From Cytophagaceae bacterium (GTDB taxonomy: Bacteria > Bacteroidota > Bacteroidia > Cytophagales > Spirosomataceae): 64,000 nucleotides of DNA. Made by a program: the position numbers and the translations under genes. Below are positions 27,318-36,055 of this stretch, piece after piece (the stretch's first letter is position 1; every line of letters begins with the position of its first letter). The stretch covers positions 124,001-188,000 of the forward strand of contig JAIXOL010000030.1 of assembly GCA_027486845.1 (NCBI GenBank), in the 5' to 3' direction. The notes under the pieces were generated by a model. It made no database searches. It saw only the letters and a list, made by a program, of their open reading frames with translations, and was not told the origin of the DNA.

Positions 27318-28619
27318 TTATTTCGCTCCTTCAGCATGAAGCATTTCTAAACCTACCGAAGCACGAGGCTTGAAGCCTGTCCAAGGTTTATCGTTTGAAT
27401 TTTGGTTTACCTCTAAGTATTTGGCGTAATCTTTTTTCTTGAGATGAATACCTAAAAAAGCAGTTACGAAATGTTGATTAATATTATTGATACGGCGTTC
27501 GTTCCAAGCGGGTTCGGCGTAACGGTAATATTCATCAAAATGTAAACCTGGCTTCAGTGATTCAGCAGGCGGTGGATTTGGTGCGACATTATGGCGAGCG
27601 TTCATGTAAGTTAGCATATATCTATTGGCATTGACTGCTCCGTTATAAATCGCCTTGATTCCTTTCTCATAGCCCGAAACATCGTCTTGACTTCCAGCCA
27701 CAAAAAATGTCGGAATCTTTAAGCCTTTCAAAGTTTCGGTATCCCAAGCTCCACGTTCCATTCCCCACGGAGCAAAAGCTACCACTGCTTTTATACGAGG
27801 GTCGATACTTGCTTTGTATTCAGCATTATTGCCAGTACGGACTTCTATTGCTTTACTACCACCACTCAAAGCACCAAAAGTTTTGATAATTTGGTCGCTA
27901 TACCCAGCACCTGCCACATTCAAAACACCATATCCACCCATCGAATAGCCAATCAGACCAATATTTTGGTCGTCAACAATTCCTGATAAAAAACTGTAGT
28001 TATCCTTTCCTAAATTCGCAATCTGATTCATGATAAAAATATCATCTTTCGAGCGGTTGAGTAAGGTGCTTTGAAAACCAGCAGCATCATGAAAAGTCGA
28101 TTCTGTATGATCAATAGCTACTACGATATAGCCTTTTGAGGCCAAGTTTTCGGTCAAATAAGTCAATAAAAGTCTCGAACCTAAATATCCGTGTGAAACT
28201 ATAACGAGCGGAAATGCTCCATCGGTGGTTTTGGGAGCAGCATCACGCACGGCACGACCTAAGAATGTAAACGGAATCAATGGGCGTTTGGGGTCATTTG
28301 AAGAACCCATCACTTGGTCGTAAATTACTAAATCATTTACATCGGCCGCCACATTGGCTGGATACCAGACCTCCACTTTGAGTTGTCGGTCGTAGGTTGG
28401 GTCAATGCCACCTTTCGATTTTAGGACATCAACTTGGTTTTTATTCACAAAACCAAGTGTCCGAACGCCTATTTTGTATTCACCACGCGAAGCAAGTTCG
28501 GGAGCATCAGGCAAGGCATCGCCATAGATAAAAGTTTCGGCGGTGTTTTGGGCAAATGAATTTGAATAAAACACTAAACTGATTGCAAGAATCAGTAATT
28601 TGATGGAAATTAATTTCAT
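27318..28619 (-). CDS. Secreted alpha/beta hydrolase (PAF-acetylhydrolase/dienelactone-hydrolase-like)
   Basis: This 433-residue protein has a cleavable signal peptide ending in NSFAQ. The core has PLVIVSHGYLGSR (oxyanion region), IDHTES and a nucleophile elbow GYSMGG with Ser226. A later VAGSQDD segment offers the acid and the His follows near NARHNVAP. It resembles platelet-activating-factor acetylhydrolase-like and dienelactone-type esterases. It is a single gene with its own terminator. It is likely periplasmic and acts on an ester whose identity is unknown. Confidence 0.85.
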   Translation of the reverse strand: MKLISIKLLILAISLVFYSNSFAQNTAETFIYGDALPDAPELASRGEYKIGVRTLGFVNKNQVDVLKSKGGIDPTYDRQLKVEVWYPANVAADVNDLVIYDQVMGSSNDPKRPLIPFTFLGRAVRDAAPKTTDGAFPLVIVSHGYLGSRLLLTYLTENLASKGYIVVAIDHTESTFHDAAGFQSTLLNRSKDDIFIMNQIANLGKDNYSFLSGIVDDQNIGLIGYSMGGYGVLNVAGAGYSDQIIKTFGALSGGSKAIEVRTGNNAEYKASIDPRIKAVVAFAPWGMERGAWDTETLKGLKIPTFFVAGSQDDVSGYEKGIKAIYNGAVNANRYMLTYMNARHNVAPNPPPAESLKPGLHFDEYYRYAEPAWNERRINNINQHFVTAFLGIHLKKKDYAKYLEVNQNSNDKPWTGFKPRASVGLEMLHAEGAK

Positions 28620-29036
28620 TGTCTAAGGTAAAATTTGAATGATAATATTTCTGCAAATTAGACAAGAAAAAAGGATTTTTGTTGGTGATTTTCTATTTTT
28701 TTTAGTTGGCTATTTTTACCAAAAAATATTTACTTTTTTTCTTATTAACATACTTTTCAGCCGAAACCTTTGCTCAAAACTAATTCGATAGTTTGAAACA
28801 AGTTTAAGTGAAAACTACAATTATTTCTAATTGACTTAATATTTTAAGGAATATCATCAACCAAAGCTTGAAAATTTGCGTGAAAGCCCATTTCATAATG
28901 CAAATCTTTTATATATTAACTTGGCATATTTAAAAAATCTCAATTTATTTTAAAACTTTGAATAATAAAACAATAGCATAATCTGTTTTGAATTAGGTTT
29001 ATAGAAAGATAAAGCCTTCATCGAAAATAGAAAACT
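28620..29036. other. Divergent intergenic region, no gene recognised
   Basis: This 417-bp AT-rich spacer separates the secreted hydrolase gene (minus) from the small secreted-protein gene (plus). It must hold both promoters, but I find no unambiguous box. No RNA gene is seen. Confidence 0.4.
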
Positions 29037-29432
29037 ATGCAAAAACGACTTATCATTTTGTTATTTGCCTTAATCGGCTTTCAAGCATTTGCTCAACCTC
29101 AAGCGGGCCCTAGAGGTGAACGCCCACCAATGCCAAATGCAGAACGGTTTACTGAAAGGATGACCAAAGAATTGAACCTAAATGCGACTACCTCAAAAAA
29201 AGTAAATGATGCTTTTTTGAATAATATCAAGAAAATGGACGCAGTTTTTGTTAGTAAATTAGAAGAAAAAGATAAAAGGGCTGCAATGGATGCTAATAAA
29301 AAGGAGTTTCAAAAATCTATGAAAAGCATTCTTAGTCCAGCTCAATATGTCCAATTTTTAAAGTTGGAAGACGAACGTCCAGGGCCACCACCTCCTCCTC
29401 CGAGTGGTGGACGACCACCAAGACAAAGATAA
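29037..29432 (+). CDS. Small secreted protein with Pro/Gly-rich tail (Spy/DUF4890-like)
   Basis: This 131-residue protein has a signal peptide ending in FQAFAQ. The mature part begins with a Pro/Arg-rich stretch, then a helical region (ERFTERMTKELNLNATTSKKVNDAF, with later LSPAQYVQFLKLE), and ends in GPPPPPPSGG and PPRQR. The helical part resembles Spy/LTxxQ-type periplasmic chaperones or DUF4890 proteins common in Bacteroidota. It has a clear terminator 5 bp after the stop. Its function is not established. Confidence 0.7.
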   Translation: MQKRLIILLFALIGFQAFAQPQAGPRGERPPMPNAERFTERMTKELNLNATTSKKVNDAFLNNIKKMDAVFVSKLEEKDKRAAMDANKKEFQKSMKSILSPAQYVQFLKLEDERPGPPPPPPSGGRPPRQR

Positions 29433-29436
29433 AAAA

Positions 29437-29472
29437 AATCGGTTTAAGGTTATGAATCTTAAACCGATTTTT
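29437..29472. terminator. Bidirectional intrinsic terminator
   Basis: AATCGGTTTAAG (29437-29448) pairs perfectly with CTTAAACCGATT (29458-29469), followed by T's on the plus strand and preceded by eight A's. It serves the small secreted-protein gene (plus) and, from the other side, lptB (minus, stop at 29489). Confidence 0.85.
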
Positions 29473-29488
29473 GTTAAAAGCGTATCTT

Positions 29489-30226
29489 TTAAACCTTACG
29501 TTTCAACTCAAAATGCTGCCCGAGATATACTTTTCTTACCAATTCATCGCTTGCCAATTCTTCGGCTGTTCCTTGTCGGAGGATTTTTCCTTCAAAAAGC
29601 AAATAGGCACGGTCAGTGATTGAAAGTGTTTCATTTACGTTGTGGTCAGTTATTAAAATTCCAATGTTTCTGACTTTAAGTTTAGACACAATTCCTTGTA
29701 TCTCCTCTACTGCAATTGGGTCAACACCTGCAAAAGGTTCATCAAGTAAAATAAACTTAGGGTCAACAGATAAAGCACGAGCGATTTCAGTTCGACGGCG
29801 TTCACCACCCGAACACACTATTCCTTTATTTTTACGCACGTGGGTCAAGCTAAATTCTTCGAGCAGCGATTCGGTTTTTTCTTTACGTTCGACTTTTGTC
29901 ATGTTGGGTTTTGCCAATTCCAAAACTCCCAAAATATTTTCTTCGACCGTCAAATCTCTAAAGATTGATGCTTCTTGTGCCAAATATCCTACGCCCAATT
30001 TTGCACGTTTATACATAGGCAACGAAGTAATATCCAAATCATCAAGCCAAACTTTGCCACTATTTGGTTTTACAAGGCCAGTTGCCATATAAAACGATGT
30101 AGTTTTTCCCGCACCGTTTGGGCCGAGTAGTCCAACAATTTCCCCCTGCCCTACTTGGTAGCTTACGTTATTATTGACCAATCTTTGACCGTACTTTTTT
30201 ATTAAATTTTCTGTTCTTAAAATCAT
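29489..30226 (-). CDS. lptB: LPS export ABC transporter ATP-binding protein LptB
   Basis: This 245-residue ATPase has Walker A GPNGAGKT (35-42), signature [15 protein letters not shown], Walker [14 protein letters not shown] and the switch histidine in ILITDHN. The sequence layout, including [15 protein letters not shown], is that of LptB, the cytoplasmic motor that drives lipopolysaccharide extraction with LptFG. It is the first of two minus-strand genes flanking a REP-like palindrome, with recJ upstream. LptD is encoded 11 kb away in the same window. Confidence 0.93.
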   Translation of the reverse strand: MILRTENLIKKYGQRLVNNNVSYQVGQGEIVGLLGPNGAGKTTSFYMATGLVKPNSGKVWLDDLDITSLPMYKRAKLGVGYLAQEASIFRDLTVEENILGVLELAKPNMTKVERKEKTESLLEEFSLTHVRKNKGIVCSGGERRRTEIARALSVDPKFILLDEPFAGVDPIAVEEIQGIVSKLKVRNIGILITDHNVNETLSITDRAYLLFEGKILRQGTAEELASDELVRKVYLGQHFELKRKV

Positions 30227-30230
30227 ATTT

Positions 30231-30299
30231 TGTAGAACAGGTTTTCAACCTGTTGTTTTTCTCGTTCTCTGTTTTAACAGGTTGAAAACCTGTCTTACA
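30231..30299. repeat. Paired palindromes forming a long inverted repeat (BIME-like)
   Basis: Two 24-bp arms (30231-30254 and 30276-30299) are inverted copies with two mismatches, and each arm contains its own palindrome (AACAGGTT...AACCTGTT). The arms start with TGTAGA/TGTAAG-type ends. This head-to-head pair is typical of bacterial interspersed mosaic REP elements. It lies between lptB and recJ. Confidence 0.85.
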
Positions 30300-30343
30300 A
30301 ACAAAATTACGCTTTAATCAACAAAAATCAGCGTTAATATTTC

Positions 30344-32059
30344 TTAACTATACTTAATATCCTTTATCATCAATTGCAAAGATGTCTTATTATTGAAAGT
30401 ATTTTCATCTACTTGATAAGCAACACTAAAATATTTATTAGTGTTCAATCGCTCAAAATGCTCTTCTACCATTCCGAAACCGATGGCGGACAAAATTGCT
30501 CCTGTTTCTTCTTCAAAAAGCTCTAGTTTTAAGTGCTTTTCTTTCATTACTCTCGGGGCATATTTTAGCGTAAGATTCTCTGTTACGAAAACTGGCTGCA
30601 TGTTTTCAGGGCCAAAAGGAGCCATTTGATTCATAATTCGATAAAATTTAGGGTTTATTTGAGCCAATTTTATCTTCAAATCAACGGTCACGACGGGCGT
30701 TAATTGCTCAGGCGTGATGTATTTACTTACAACTCTATCAAATTCTAAGCGAAAAGCATCAATGTTTTCGATGGGCATTGTCATACCTGCGGCGTGGGTG
30801 TGTCCGCCATATTGTTCGAGTAAATCGGCACATTCTTCAATCGCACCGTAAAGGTTAAAACCCGCAACCGAACGAGCCGAACCTGCCGCTTTTTCGTGCG
30901 ATTTTGTGAGAATAATTGTTGGGCGATAATATTTTTCGATACAACGACTTGCTACAATTCCGATAACTCCTTTGTGCCAGTCTTCTCGATAAAGCACCGT
31001 GCTTTTGGCAGTATTGAGTAGCCATTCATCACCCTCAATCATAGCCAGAGCTTCTTCTGTAATGCGAGAATCAAAGGTTTTCCGCTCTGAATTATGTTTC
31101 TGAATCTCGCCTGCAAATGCCAACGCTTCATCATAATCATTTGATAATAAAAGCTGAACGGCGGCTTTTGCGTGTTTTATTCTTCCTGCGGCATTGATTC
31201 TTGGGCCTAATACAAAAACCACATTTTCGACTGTCATTGGAGTCTTAAAACCCGCAACATCTTTCAAAGCCTTTAATCCGATTCGTGGGTTTTCGTTGAG
31301 TTTTTTCAAGCCATAATAGGCTAAAACTCGATTTTCGCCTGTTATTGGTACAATATCAGAGCCTATGCTGACAACACATAAATCCAAAAATTCATACAAA
31401 TTTTCAATTGGCATTTCAGTACGAGTGCAGAAAGCCTGAAGTAGTTTGAATCCAACGCCATTTCCTGTCAATTCTTTGTATGGATACGAACAATCTTTAC
31501 GTTTTGGGTCAAGTACAGCTACTGCGTTGGGTAAGGTTTCGTCAGGTTCGTGGTGGTCACAAATGATAAAATCTATGTTGAATTTATCTTTCGCCAATGC
31601 CACTTTATCTTGGGCTTTGATGCCACAGTCAAGACAAATAACGAGAGAAACGCCTTGTACAGCCGCCCATTCGATTCCTTGGACTGACACACCATAACCC
31701 TCTTCGTAGCGGTCAGGATTATAATATTCTAAATTGCTATAAAACGTTGATAGAAAACCATATACGAGTGCAACTGCCGTTGTACCATCAACGTCATAAT
31801 CGCCGTAAATCATTATTTTTTCACCATTTCCTATTGCTTCTCTGAGTCGTATAACAGCCCTTTCCATATCGGGCATCAGAAATGGGTCGTGCAAATGGCT
31901 TAGTTGTGGACGAAAAAAATCTCTGGCATCGTCAAAATCTGTGACGCCTCGCTGAAGGAGCATAGCGGCAAGGGCTGTATCGATATTGATGGTTTGCGAA
32001 AGTTCGTGAACTGATTCGGTACTTGGACTAGGTTTATATGACCAACGTTTTTCGGACAT
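30344..32059 (-). CDS. recJ: Single-stranded-DNA-specific exonuclease RecJ
   Basis: This 571-residue protein has the RecJ DHH phosphoesterase signatures: motif YGDYDVDGTTA at residues 85-95, CLDCG near 143, the DHH triplet at 168-170, and in the DHHA1 domain YGGHTHAAGMT. A C-terminal OB-fold region follows. RecJ degrades single-stranded DNA 5' to 3' in recombination and mismatch repair. Length is normal. The spacer to lptB holds the BIME-like repeat, so the two may be separate units. Confidence 0.96.
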   Translation of the reverse strand: MSEKRWSYKPSPSTESVHELSQTINIDTALAAMLLQRGVTDFDDARDFFRPQLSHLHDPFLMPDMERAVIRLREAIGNGEKIMIYGDYDVDGTTAVALVYGFLSTFYSNLEYYNPDRYEEGYGVSVQGIEWAAVQGVSLVICLDCGIKAQDKVALAKDKFNIDFIICDHHEPDETLPNAVAVLDPKRKDCSYPYKELTGNGVGFKLLQAFCTRTEMPIENLYEFLDLCVVSIGSDIVPITGENRVLAYYGLKKLNENPRIGLKALKDVAGFKTPMTVENVVFVLGPRINAAGRIKHAKAAVQLLLSNDYDEALAFAGEIQKHNSERKTFDSRITEEALAMIEGDEWLLNTAKSTVLYREDWHKGVIGIVASRCIEKYYRPTIILTKSHEKAAGSARSVAGFNLYGAIEECADLLEQYGGHTHAAGMTMPIENIDAFRLEFDRVVSKYITPEQLTPVVTVDLKIKLAQINPKFYRIMNQMAPFGPENMQPVFVTENLTLKYAPRVMKEKHLKLELFEEETGAILSAIGFGMVEEHFERLNTNKYFSVAYQVDENTFNNKTSLQLMIKDIKYS

Positions 32060-32258
32060 TATGGTTTCTTATAAAATTGAAGTATAAAATTACGGATTTA
32101 TCATACGATTAAAAAATATTATCAGCATCAGAAGGATTAATAGTAAGTAAATTAATAGTTTTTTACCAAATTCCCCTTTAACTTCATAGATTTCACATCT
32201 TTATAAAATCTTTATGTGCTGATAACTTTGTTTTACATTTCATTTATAAACTTCCACC

Positions 32259-32266
32259 TACATTTG
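32259..32266 (+). promoter_or_regulatory. Candidate -7 box for the kdpD-like gene
   Basis: TACATTTG matches TAnnTTTG and lies 24 bp before the ATG at 32290. A -33 TTTG at the usual distance is not clear. Confidence 0.4.
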
Positions 32267-32289
32267 CATCATCATAATTACCAACAATA

Positions 32290-33384
32290 ATGAAGCAAAT
32301 TCTTAGTCAAAAATATACACAAGGCAATCCAGCATATTTGATTAGTATCATCATAATATGCTTTATTTCGGCGGTATGTTATCCTTTTACTGATTTTATC
32401 GGCTACCGAACTGTTGCACTTATACTTTTGTTTACGGTTTCGGTGTTAGCCATGAAACTCAGTCTTTATCCTGTGCTTTTATCAGCCATATTAAGTGCTT
32501 TTATTTGGGATTTTTTCTTTATTCCACCACATTTTACTTTTCATGTGTCGAAGTCAGAAGATGTGCTTATGCTAGCGATGTATTTTATTGTAGCGATGCT
32601 CAACGGCGTACTTACGGCTCGAATTAAGCATTTTGAAAGTTTGGCAATTCAGCGAGAAGAAAGGGTAAATGCCTTGAAACTTTACGACACATTATTTAAT
32701 TCTATTTCGCACGAATTTCGCACACCAATTGCTGCCATTTTGGGAGCTACCGATAATTTATTGACCGATAATTCTAAATTTAGCGAAACCAGCAAAACAA
32801 ATCTTTATCAGGAAATAAATACCGCAGCCGATAGACTCAATCGACTCGTGGGAAACTTATTGAATGTTTCGAGACTGGAATCGGGGTCAATTCGCCCAAA
32901 ATTAGATTGGTACGACCTCAACGAACTGATTCACACTGCTATCAATCAATTAGAAACTGAGTTGAAATCTCACGAAGTAAAAGTAGAAATGCCTCCGAAT
33001 TTGCCTTTTTTAAAGCTCGATTTTGGGCTGCTCGAACAAGTAATTTATAATATTTTGTATAATTGTTCAATTTATACACCCGAAAAAACACTCATTCAGG
33101 TTTCGGCCGATTACAACAATGGCAAATGTATTATTCAGATTCAAGATAATGGAAAAGGTTTTCCGAAAGGCGATTTATCTCAAGTATTCAGTAAATTTTA
33201 TCGCTCAAAAAATACGCAAACTGGCGGTTTAGGTTTGGGTTTATCAATCACCAAAGGCTTTATTGAGGCTCACGGAGGTACAATAAAAGTAGAAAATACC
33301 GCAGGAAGTGGTGCTTTATTTACTATTGAAATTCCAACACAAGCTAATTGGGGCGATGATTTTAGTGGAGGATTTTTACAATAA
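32290..33384 (+). CDS. KdpD-like sensor histidine kinase (DUF4118, no KdpD N-domain)
   Basis: This 364-residue protein has four transmembrane segments in a DUF4118-like region (about 16-110, with WDFFFIPPHFTF typical of KdpD), a HisKA domain with phospho-acceptor SHEFRTPIA at His141, and a HATPase domain with DNGKGFP and GLGLGLS. It lacks the long N-terminal KdpD and USP domains that full KdpD has, so it is a short form. In Bacteroidota the two halves are often separate genes. It is followed 14 bp later by a KdpE-like regulator gene. The signal is probably potassium or turgor, as inferred from the family. Confidence 0.88.
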   Translation: MKQILSQKYTQGNPAYLISIIIICFISAVCYPFTDFIGYRTVALILLFTVSVLAMKLSLYPVLLSAILSAFIWDFFFIPPHFTFHVSKSEDVLMLAMYFIVAMLNGVLTARIKHFESLAIQREERVNALKLYDTLFNSISHEFRTPIAAILGATDNLLTDNSKFSETSKTNLYQEINTAADRLNRLVGNLLNVSRLESGSIRPKLDWYDLNELIHTAINQLETELKSHEVKVEMPPNLPFLKLDFGLLEQVIYNILYNCSIYTPEKTLIQVSADYNNGKCIIQIQDNGKGFPKGDLSQVFSKFYRSKNTQTGGLGLGLSITKGFIEAHGGTIKVENTAGSGALFTIEIPTQANWGDDFSGGFLQ

Positions 33385-33397
33385 AACTCAAAAAGCA

Positions 33398-34087
33398 ATG
33401 AATAACCCAACAATATTAGTCATCGACGACGAAATTCAGATTCGTAAACTTTTAGAAATCACGCTTTCAGCAAATGGCTTTCGAGTACACGAAGCGGGAA
33501 CGGGCAAAGAAGGGCAAATTTCGGCAGCCATGCACCCACCCGATTTGATTTTGCTCGATTTGGGTTTACCCGATGAAGACGGACAAAGTATCTTGAAAAA
33601 ACTCAGAGAATGGTACAAAGCTCCTGTCATTATTTTGTCGGTCAGAGATAACGAAGATGATATCATTCAAGCACTTGATAGCGGTGCAAACGATTATCTG
33701 ACCAAACCTTTTCGCACGGGTGAATTATTAGCAAGAATAAGAACAGCTCTCCGATTGGCTCAAAATACCGAAAATTTGCCTTTGATAGAATACGGTAGTT
33801 TGAGTATAGACTTTACTGCTCGAATAGTAAAGAAAAACCAAGAAATATTGAAACTAACCACAACCGAATATCAACTTTTAACTTTGATGGCACAAAATGA
33901 AAGTCGAGTATTGACACACCAATTTCTCTTGAAAACCATTTGGGGGCCAAGTTATCTCGAACAATCACAATATTTACGGGTTTTTGTGCGACAACTCCGC
34001 AAAAAAATTGAAGACAATCCTGACCAACCAAAATTTATCATTACCGAATCGGGCGTTGGATACAGGTTTGTTGGTGGCGGAAAATGA
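33398..34087 (+). CDS. KdpE-like OmpR-family response regulator
   Basis: The start is the ATG at 33398 (MNNPTILVIDDE); an upstream in-frame start at 33308 would overlap the kinase gene. The 229-residue protein has a receiver domain with Asp10/Asp11, phospho-acceptor Asp54 and Lys103, and an OmpR-type winged-helix domain with LTTTEYQLLTLMA and ESGVGYRF. It should be phosphorylated by the adjacent KdpD-like kinase. A kdpFABC target is absent here, but the kup gene 2 kb downstream is a candidate. Confidence 0.92.
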   Translation: MNNPTILVIDDEIQIRKLLEITLSANGFRVHEAGTGKEGQISAAMHPPDLILLDLGLPDEDGQSILKKLREWYKAPVIILSVRDNEDDIIQALDSGANDYLTKPFRTGELLARIRTALRLAQNTENLPLIEYGSLSIDFTARIVKKNQEILKLTTTEYQLLTLMAQNESRVLTHQFLLKTIWGPSYLEQSQYLRVFVRQLRKKIEDNPDQPKFIITESGVGYRFVGGGK

Positions 34088-34124
34088 GTATTTTTGCCTA
34101 CAATTTTATCAAAATATTATCGAA

Positions 34125-35204
34125 ATGAAGCGTTTTATCTTATTTTTAATTCTTTCCACCAATTTTTCACTCATTGCAAATGCCCAAAATGATTCATCGC
34201 AAGCATTAACCTTGAGTGCTTATATTGAGACTTATTATGGTTATGATTTTGCAAACCCTGATAATCATTTAAGACCAAATTTTATTTATTCGCATAACCG
34301 CCACAATGAAGTAAATCTCAATTTGGGTTTTGTAAAAGCAGCTTATCTGAAAGCCAACATCAGAGCAAATATGGCTTTAATGGCCGGCACTTATGCCAAT
34401 GCCAATCTTGGTACCGAAACTGGTGTTTTGAAAAATATCTTGGAAGCGAACATTGGAATTAAAATTTCAAAAAATAAAAATCTGTGGCTCGACGCAGGCA
34501 TTTTTAGCTCTCATATTGGTTTTGAAAGTGCTATTAGTAAAGATTGTTGGACTTTGACAAGAAGTATTTTGGCCGAGAATTCGCCTTATTATGAAAGTGG
34601 TGCAAAGATTTCATATAATTCTGATAACGAAAAATGGTTTTTAAGTGCCTTAGTACTTAATGGTTGGCAACGAATACAAAGGCTTGAAGGCAATAATTCA
34701 CCTGCCTTTGGGCATCAGATTACGTTTAAACCAAACGCTACAATCACATTAAATAGCAGTTCATTTGTTGGAAGCGACACTCCCGATGCAGAGCGACTGA
34801 TGCGATATTTTCATAATTTTTATGGCATATTTCAGTTCAACGACAAGTTTGATCTAACGCTTGGTTTTGATGTTGGTTTTCAACAAAAAACTCCCAAGAA
34901 TAAAAATTATAATGTTTGGTATTCGCCAGTGCTTATTGCTCGTTATGCACCAACTAAGAAGTTAAATTTTATTGCTCGTAGCGAATTTTATTCTGATAAA
35001 AACCAAGTGATTATCAGCACCAAAACTCCAAAAGGTTTTCAAACATTCGGTAATTCGTTCAATATAGATTATCATTTTTCTAATAACCTTTTATGGCGAA
35101 TTGAGTACCGAAATCTAAGTAGTAAAGATGCTATTTTTCAGAAAAAAGACTTGTTTGTTCACAAAAACAATCTCATAATCAGCTCTTTAGCAATTGCTTT
35201 CTAA
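34125..35204 (+). CDS. Outer-membrane beta-barrel porin-like protein
   Basis: The start chosen is the ATG at 34125 (MKRFILFLILSTNF), followed by a signal peptide ending in IANAQ; an earlier in-frame start at 33984 would overlap the regulator. The 359-residue mature protein is rich in amphipathic beta strands and ends in an Ala-Phe (LAIAF), as outer-membrane barrels do. It resembles the OmpL-like barrel proteins encoded beside kdp genes in Bacteroidota. It is 37 bp after the kdpE-like gene and on the same strand. The substrate is unknown; ion passage would fit the context. Confidence 0.78.
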   Translation: MKRFILFLILSTNFSLIANAQNDSSQALTLSAYIETYYGYDFANPDNHLRPNFIYSHNRHNEVNLNLGFVKAAYLKANIRANMALMAGTYANANLGTETGVLKNILEANIGIKISKNKNLWLDAGIFSSHIGFESAISKDCWTLTRSILAENSPYYESGAKISYNSDNEKWFLSALVLNGWQRIQRLEGNNSPAFGHQITFKPNATITLNSSSFVGSDTPDAERLMRYFHNFYGIFQFNDKFDLTLGFDVGFQQKTPKNKNYNVWYSPVLIARYAPTKKLNFIARSEFYSDKNQVIISTKTPKGFQTFGNSFNIDYHFSNNLLWRIEYRNLSSKDAIFQKKDLFVHKNNLIISSLAIAF

Positions 35205-35288
35205 GTTCTAAAAATCAATTTAGTATTCAAAAAAATAGGCTAATCAGTTTTACTGATGAAGGTTATCATTTTGTCTAAAAAAAGGATA

Positions 35289-35642
35289 TTATGGCACAGA
35301 AATCCTTGTTTCAATCAGTCTGAAAACCTTATGTAAGGTCATTGGTTCTGACGAATAAATATTATCACTACTACCAATATGTTGATGAAAAGGATAAGTT
35401 TCAATATGATTATGGTGCGGCGAATTGTCCCACCTAATTATGAGTTCATTATTAGCGGATGTCCACTGATAACCGTATTCAAATCATCGAGTTTCTTGAA
35501 TTGTAACTTCGCTTACATACAAAATAGAATCATCAATTAACTCAAATTTCATTTTGACTTTGGTGATGTCATTGCGGCGAATATTTGTGAGAAGTTATAC
35601 TTTTTTAATAAGATGGTCGAAATCTGAGTAATTAGGAATCAT
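35289..35642 (-). pseudogene. Decayed TumE-like (DUF6516) toxin gene with two in-frame stops
   Basis: Reading from an ATG at 35642, one frame of 118 codons carries two internal stops, TAA at codon 16 and TGA in the middle. It otherwise reads as one protein: NIRRNDITKVKMKFEL, DDSILYVSEVTIQETR, stop, FEYGYQWTSANNELIIRWDN, SPHHNHIETYPFHQHIG and SEPMTLHKVFRLIETRI. The WDNxPHH motif and overall layout resemble the DUF6516/TumE toxin family. The ATG overlaps the stop of the upstream small gene (ATGA), the coupling expected of a toxin-antitoxin pair. The family name rests on recall of the pattern. Confidence 0.65.
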
Positions 35643-35965
35643 AAGAGTTTAGCTAATCTTTTTTCATTGATTCGTAAAACTTCTAATTCAGCTCTCCATT
35701 CCATTCCATCGTCTTCTTTTTCAAAAACACTAAATGAAGTTAATTGATGGAATTGTTCAAAGAATTCTTGGTAAGACATCTCATATTTCTCTTCATAAAC
35801 AGCCATGATACGCAGAGATTCTTGCATATCTTTCAAAATTTCGTCTTTGATTTTTTGAAGAGCAAATTCACCAATAGAATTAAAACCTCTGCTATGAACA
35901 GCGTTTTCAAGTTCTATCGTTTGTTGCAGTCCCATGCTTTCATTATTAAAATTTGTAGCTGTCAT
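35639..35965 (-). CDS. Small helical protein, probable antitoxin partner of the TumE-like remnant
   Basis: This 108-residue protein is predicted helical and charged (QKIKDEILKDMQESLRIMAV, YEEKYEMSYQEFFEQFH) with no signal peptide. No DNA-binding motif is obvious. Its stop overlaps the start of the decayed TumE-like gene by 4 bp, so it is likely the antitoxin, left intact after the toxin was lost. I recognise no named family. If the toxin assignment is wrong, this is a hypothetical protein. Confidence 0.6.
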   Translation of the reverse strand: MTATNFNNESMGLQQTIELENAVHSRGFNSIGEFALQKIKDEILKDMQESLRIMAVYEEKYEMSYQEFFEQFHQLTSFSVFEKEDDGMEWRAELEVLRINEKRLAKLL

Positions 35966-36055
35966 ACGTTTAATATTTTATCCAAAATTACAAAAAAAAT
36001 GAATTCTCAATCACAAGCATCTTTTTAGAAAAACAAGAAATAAACACGTAAAAAA

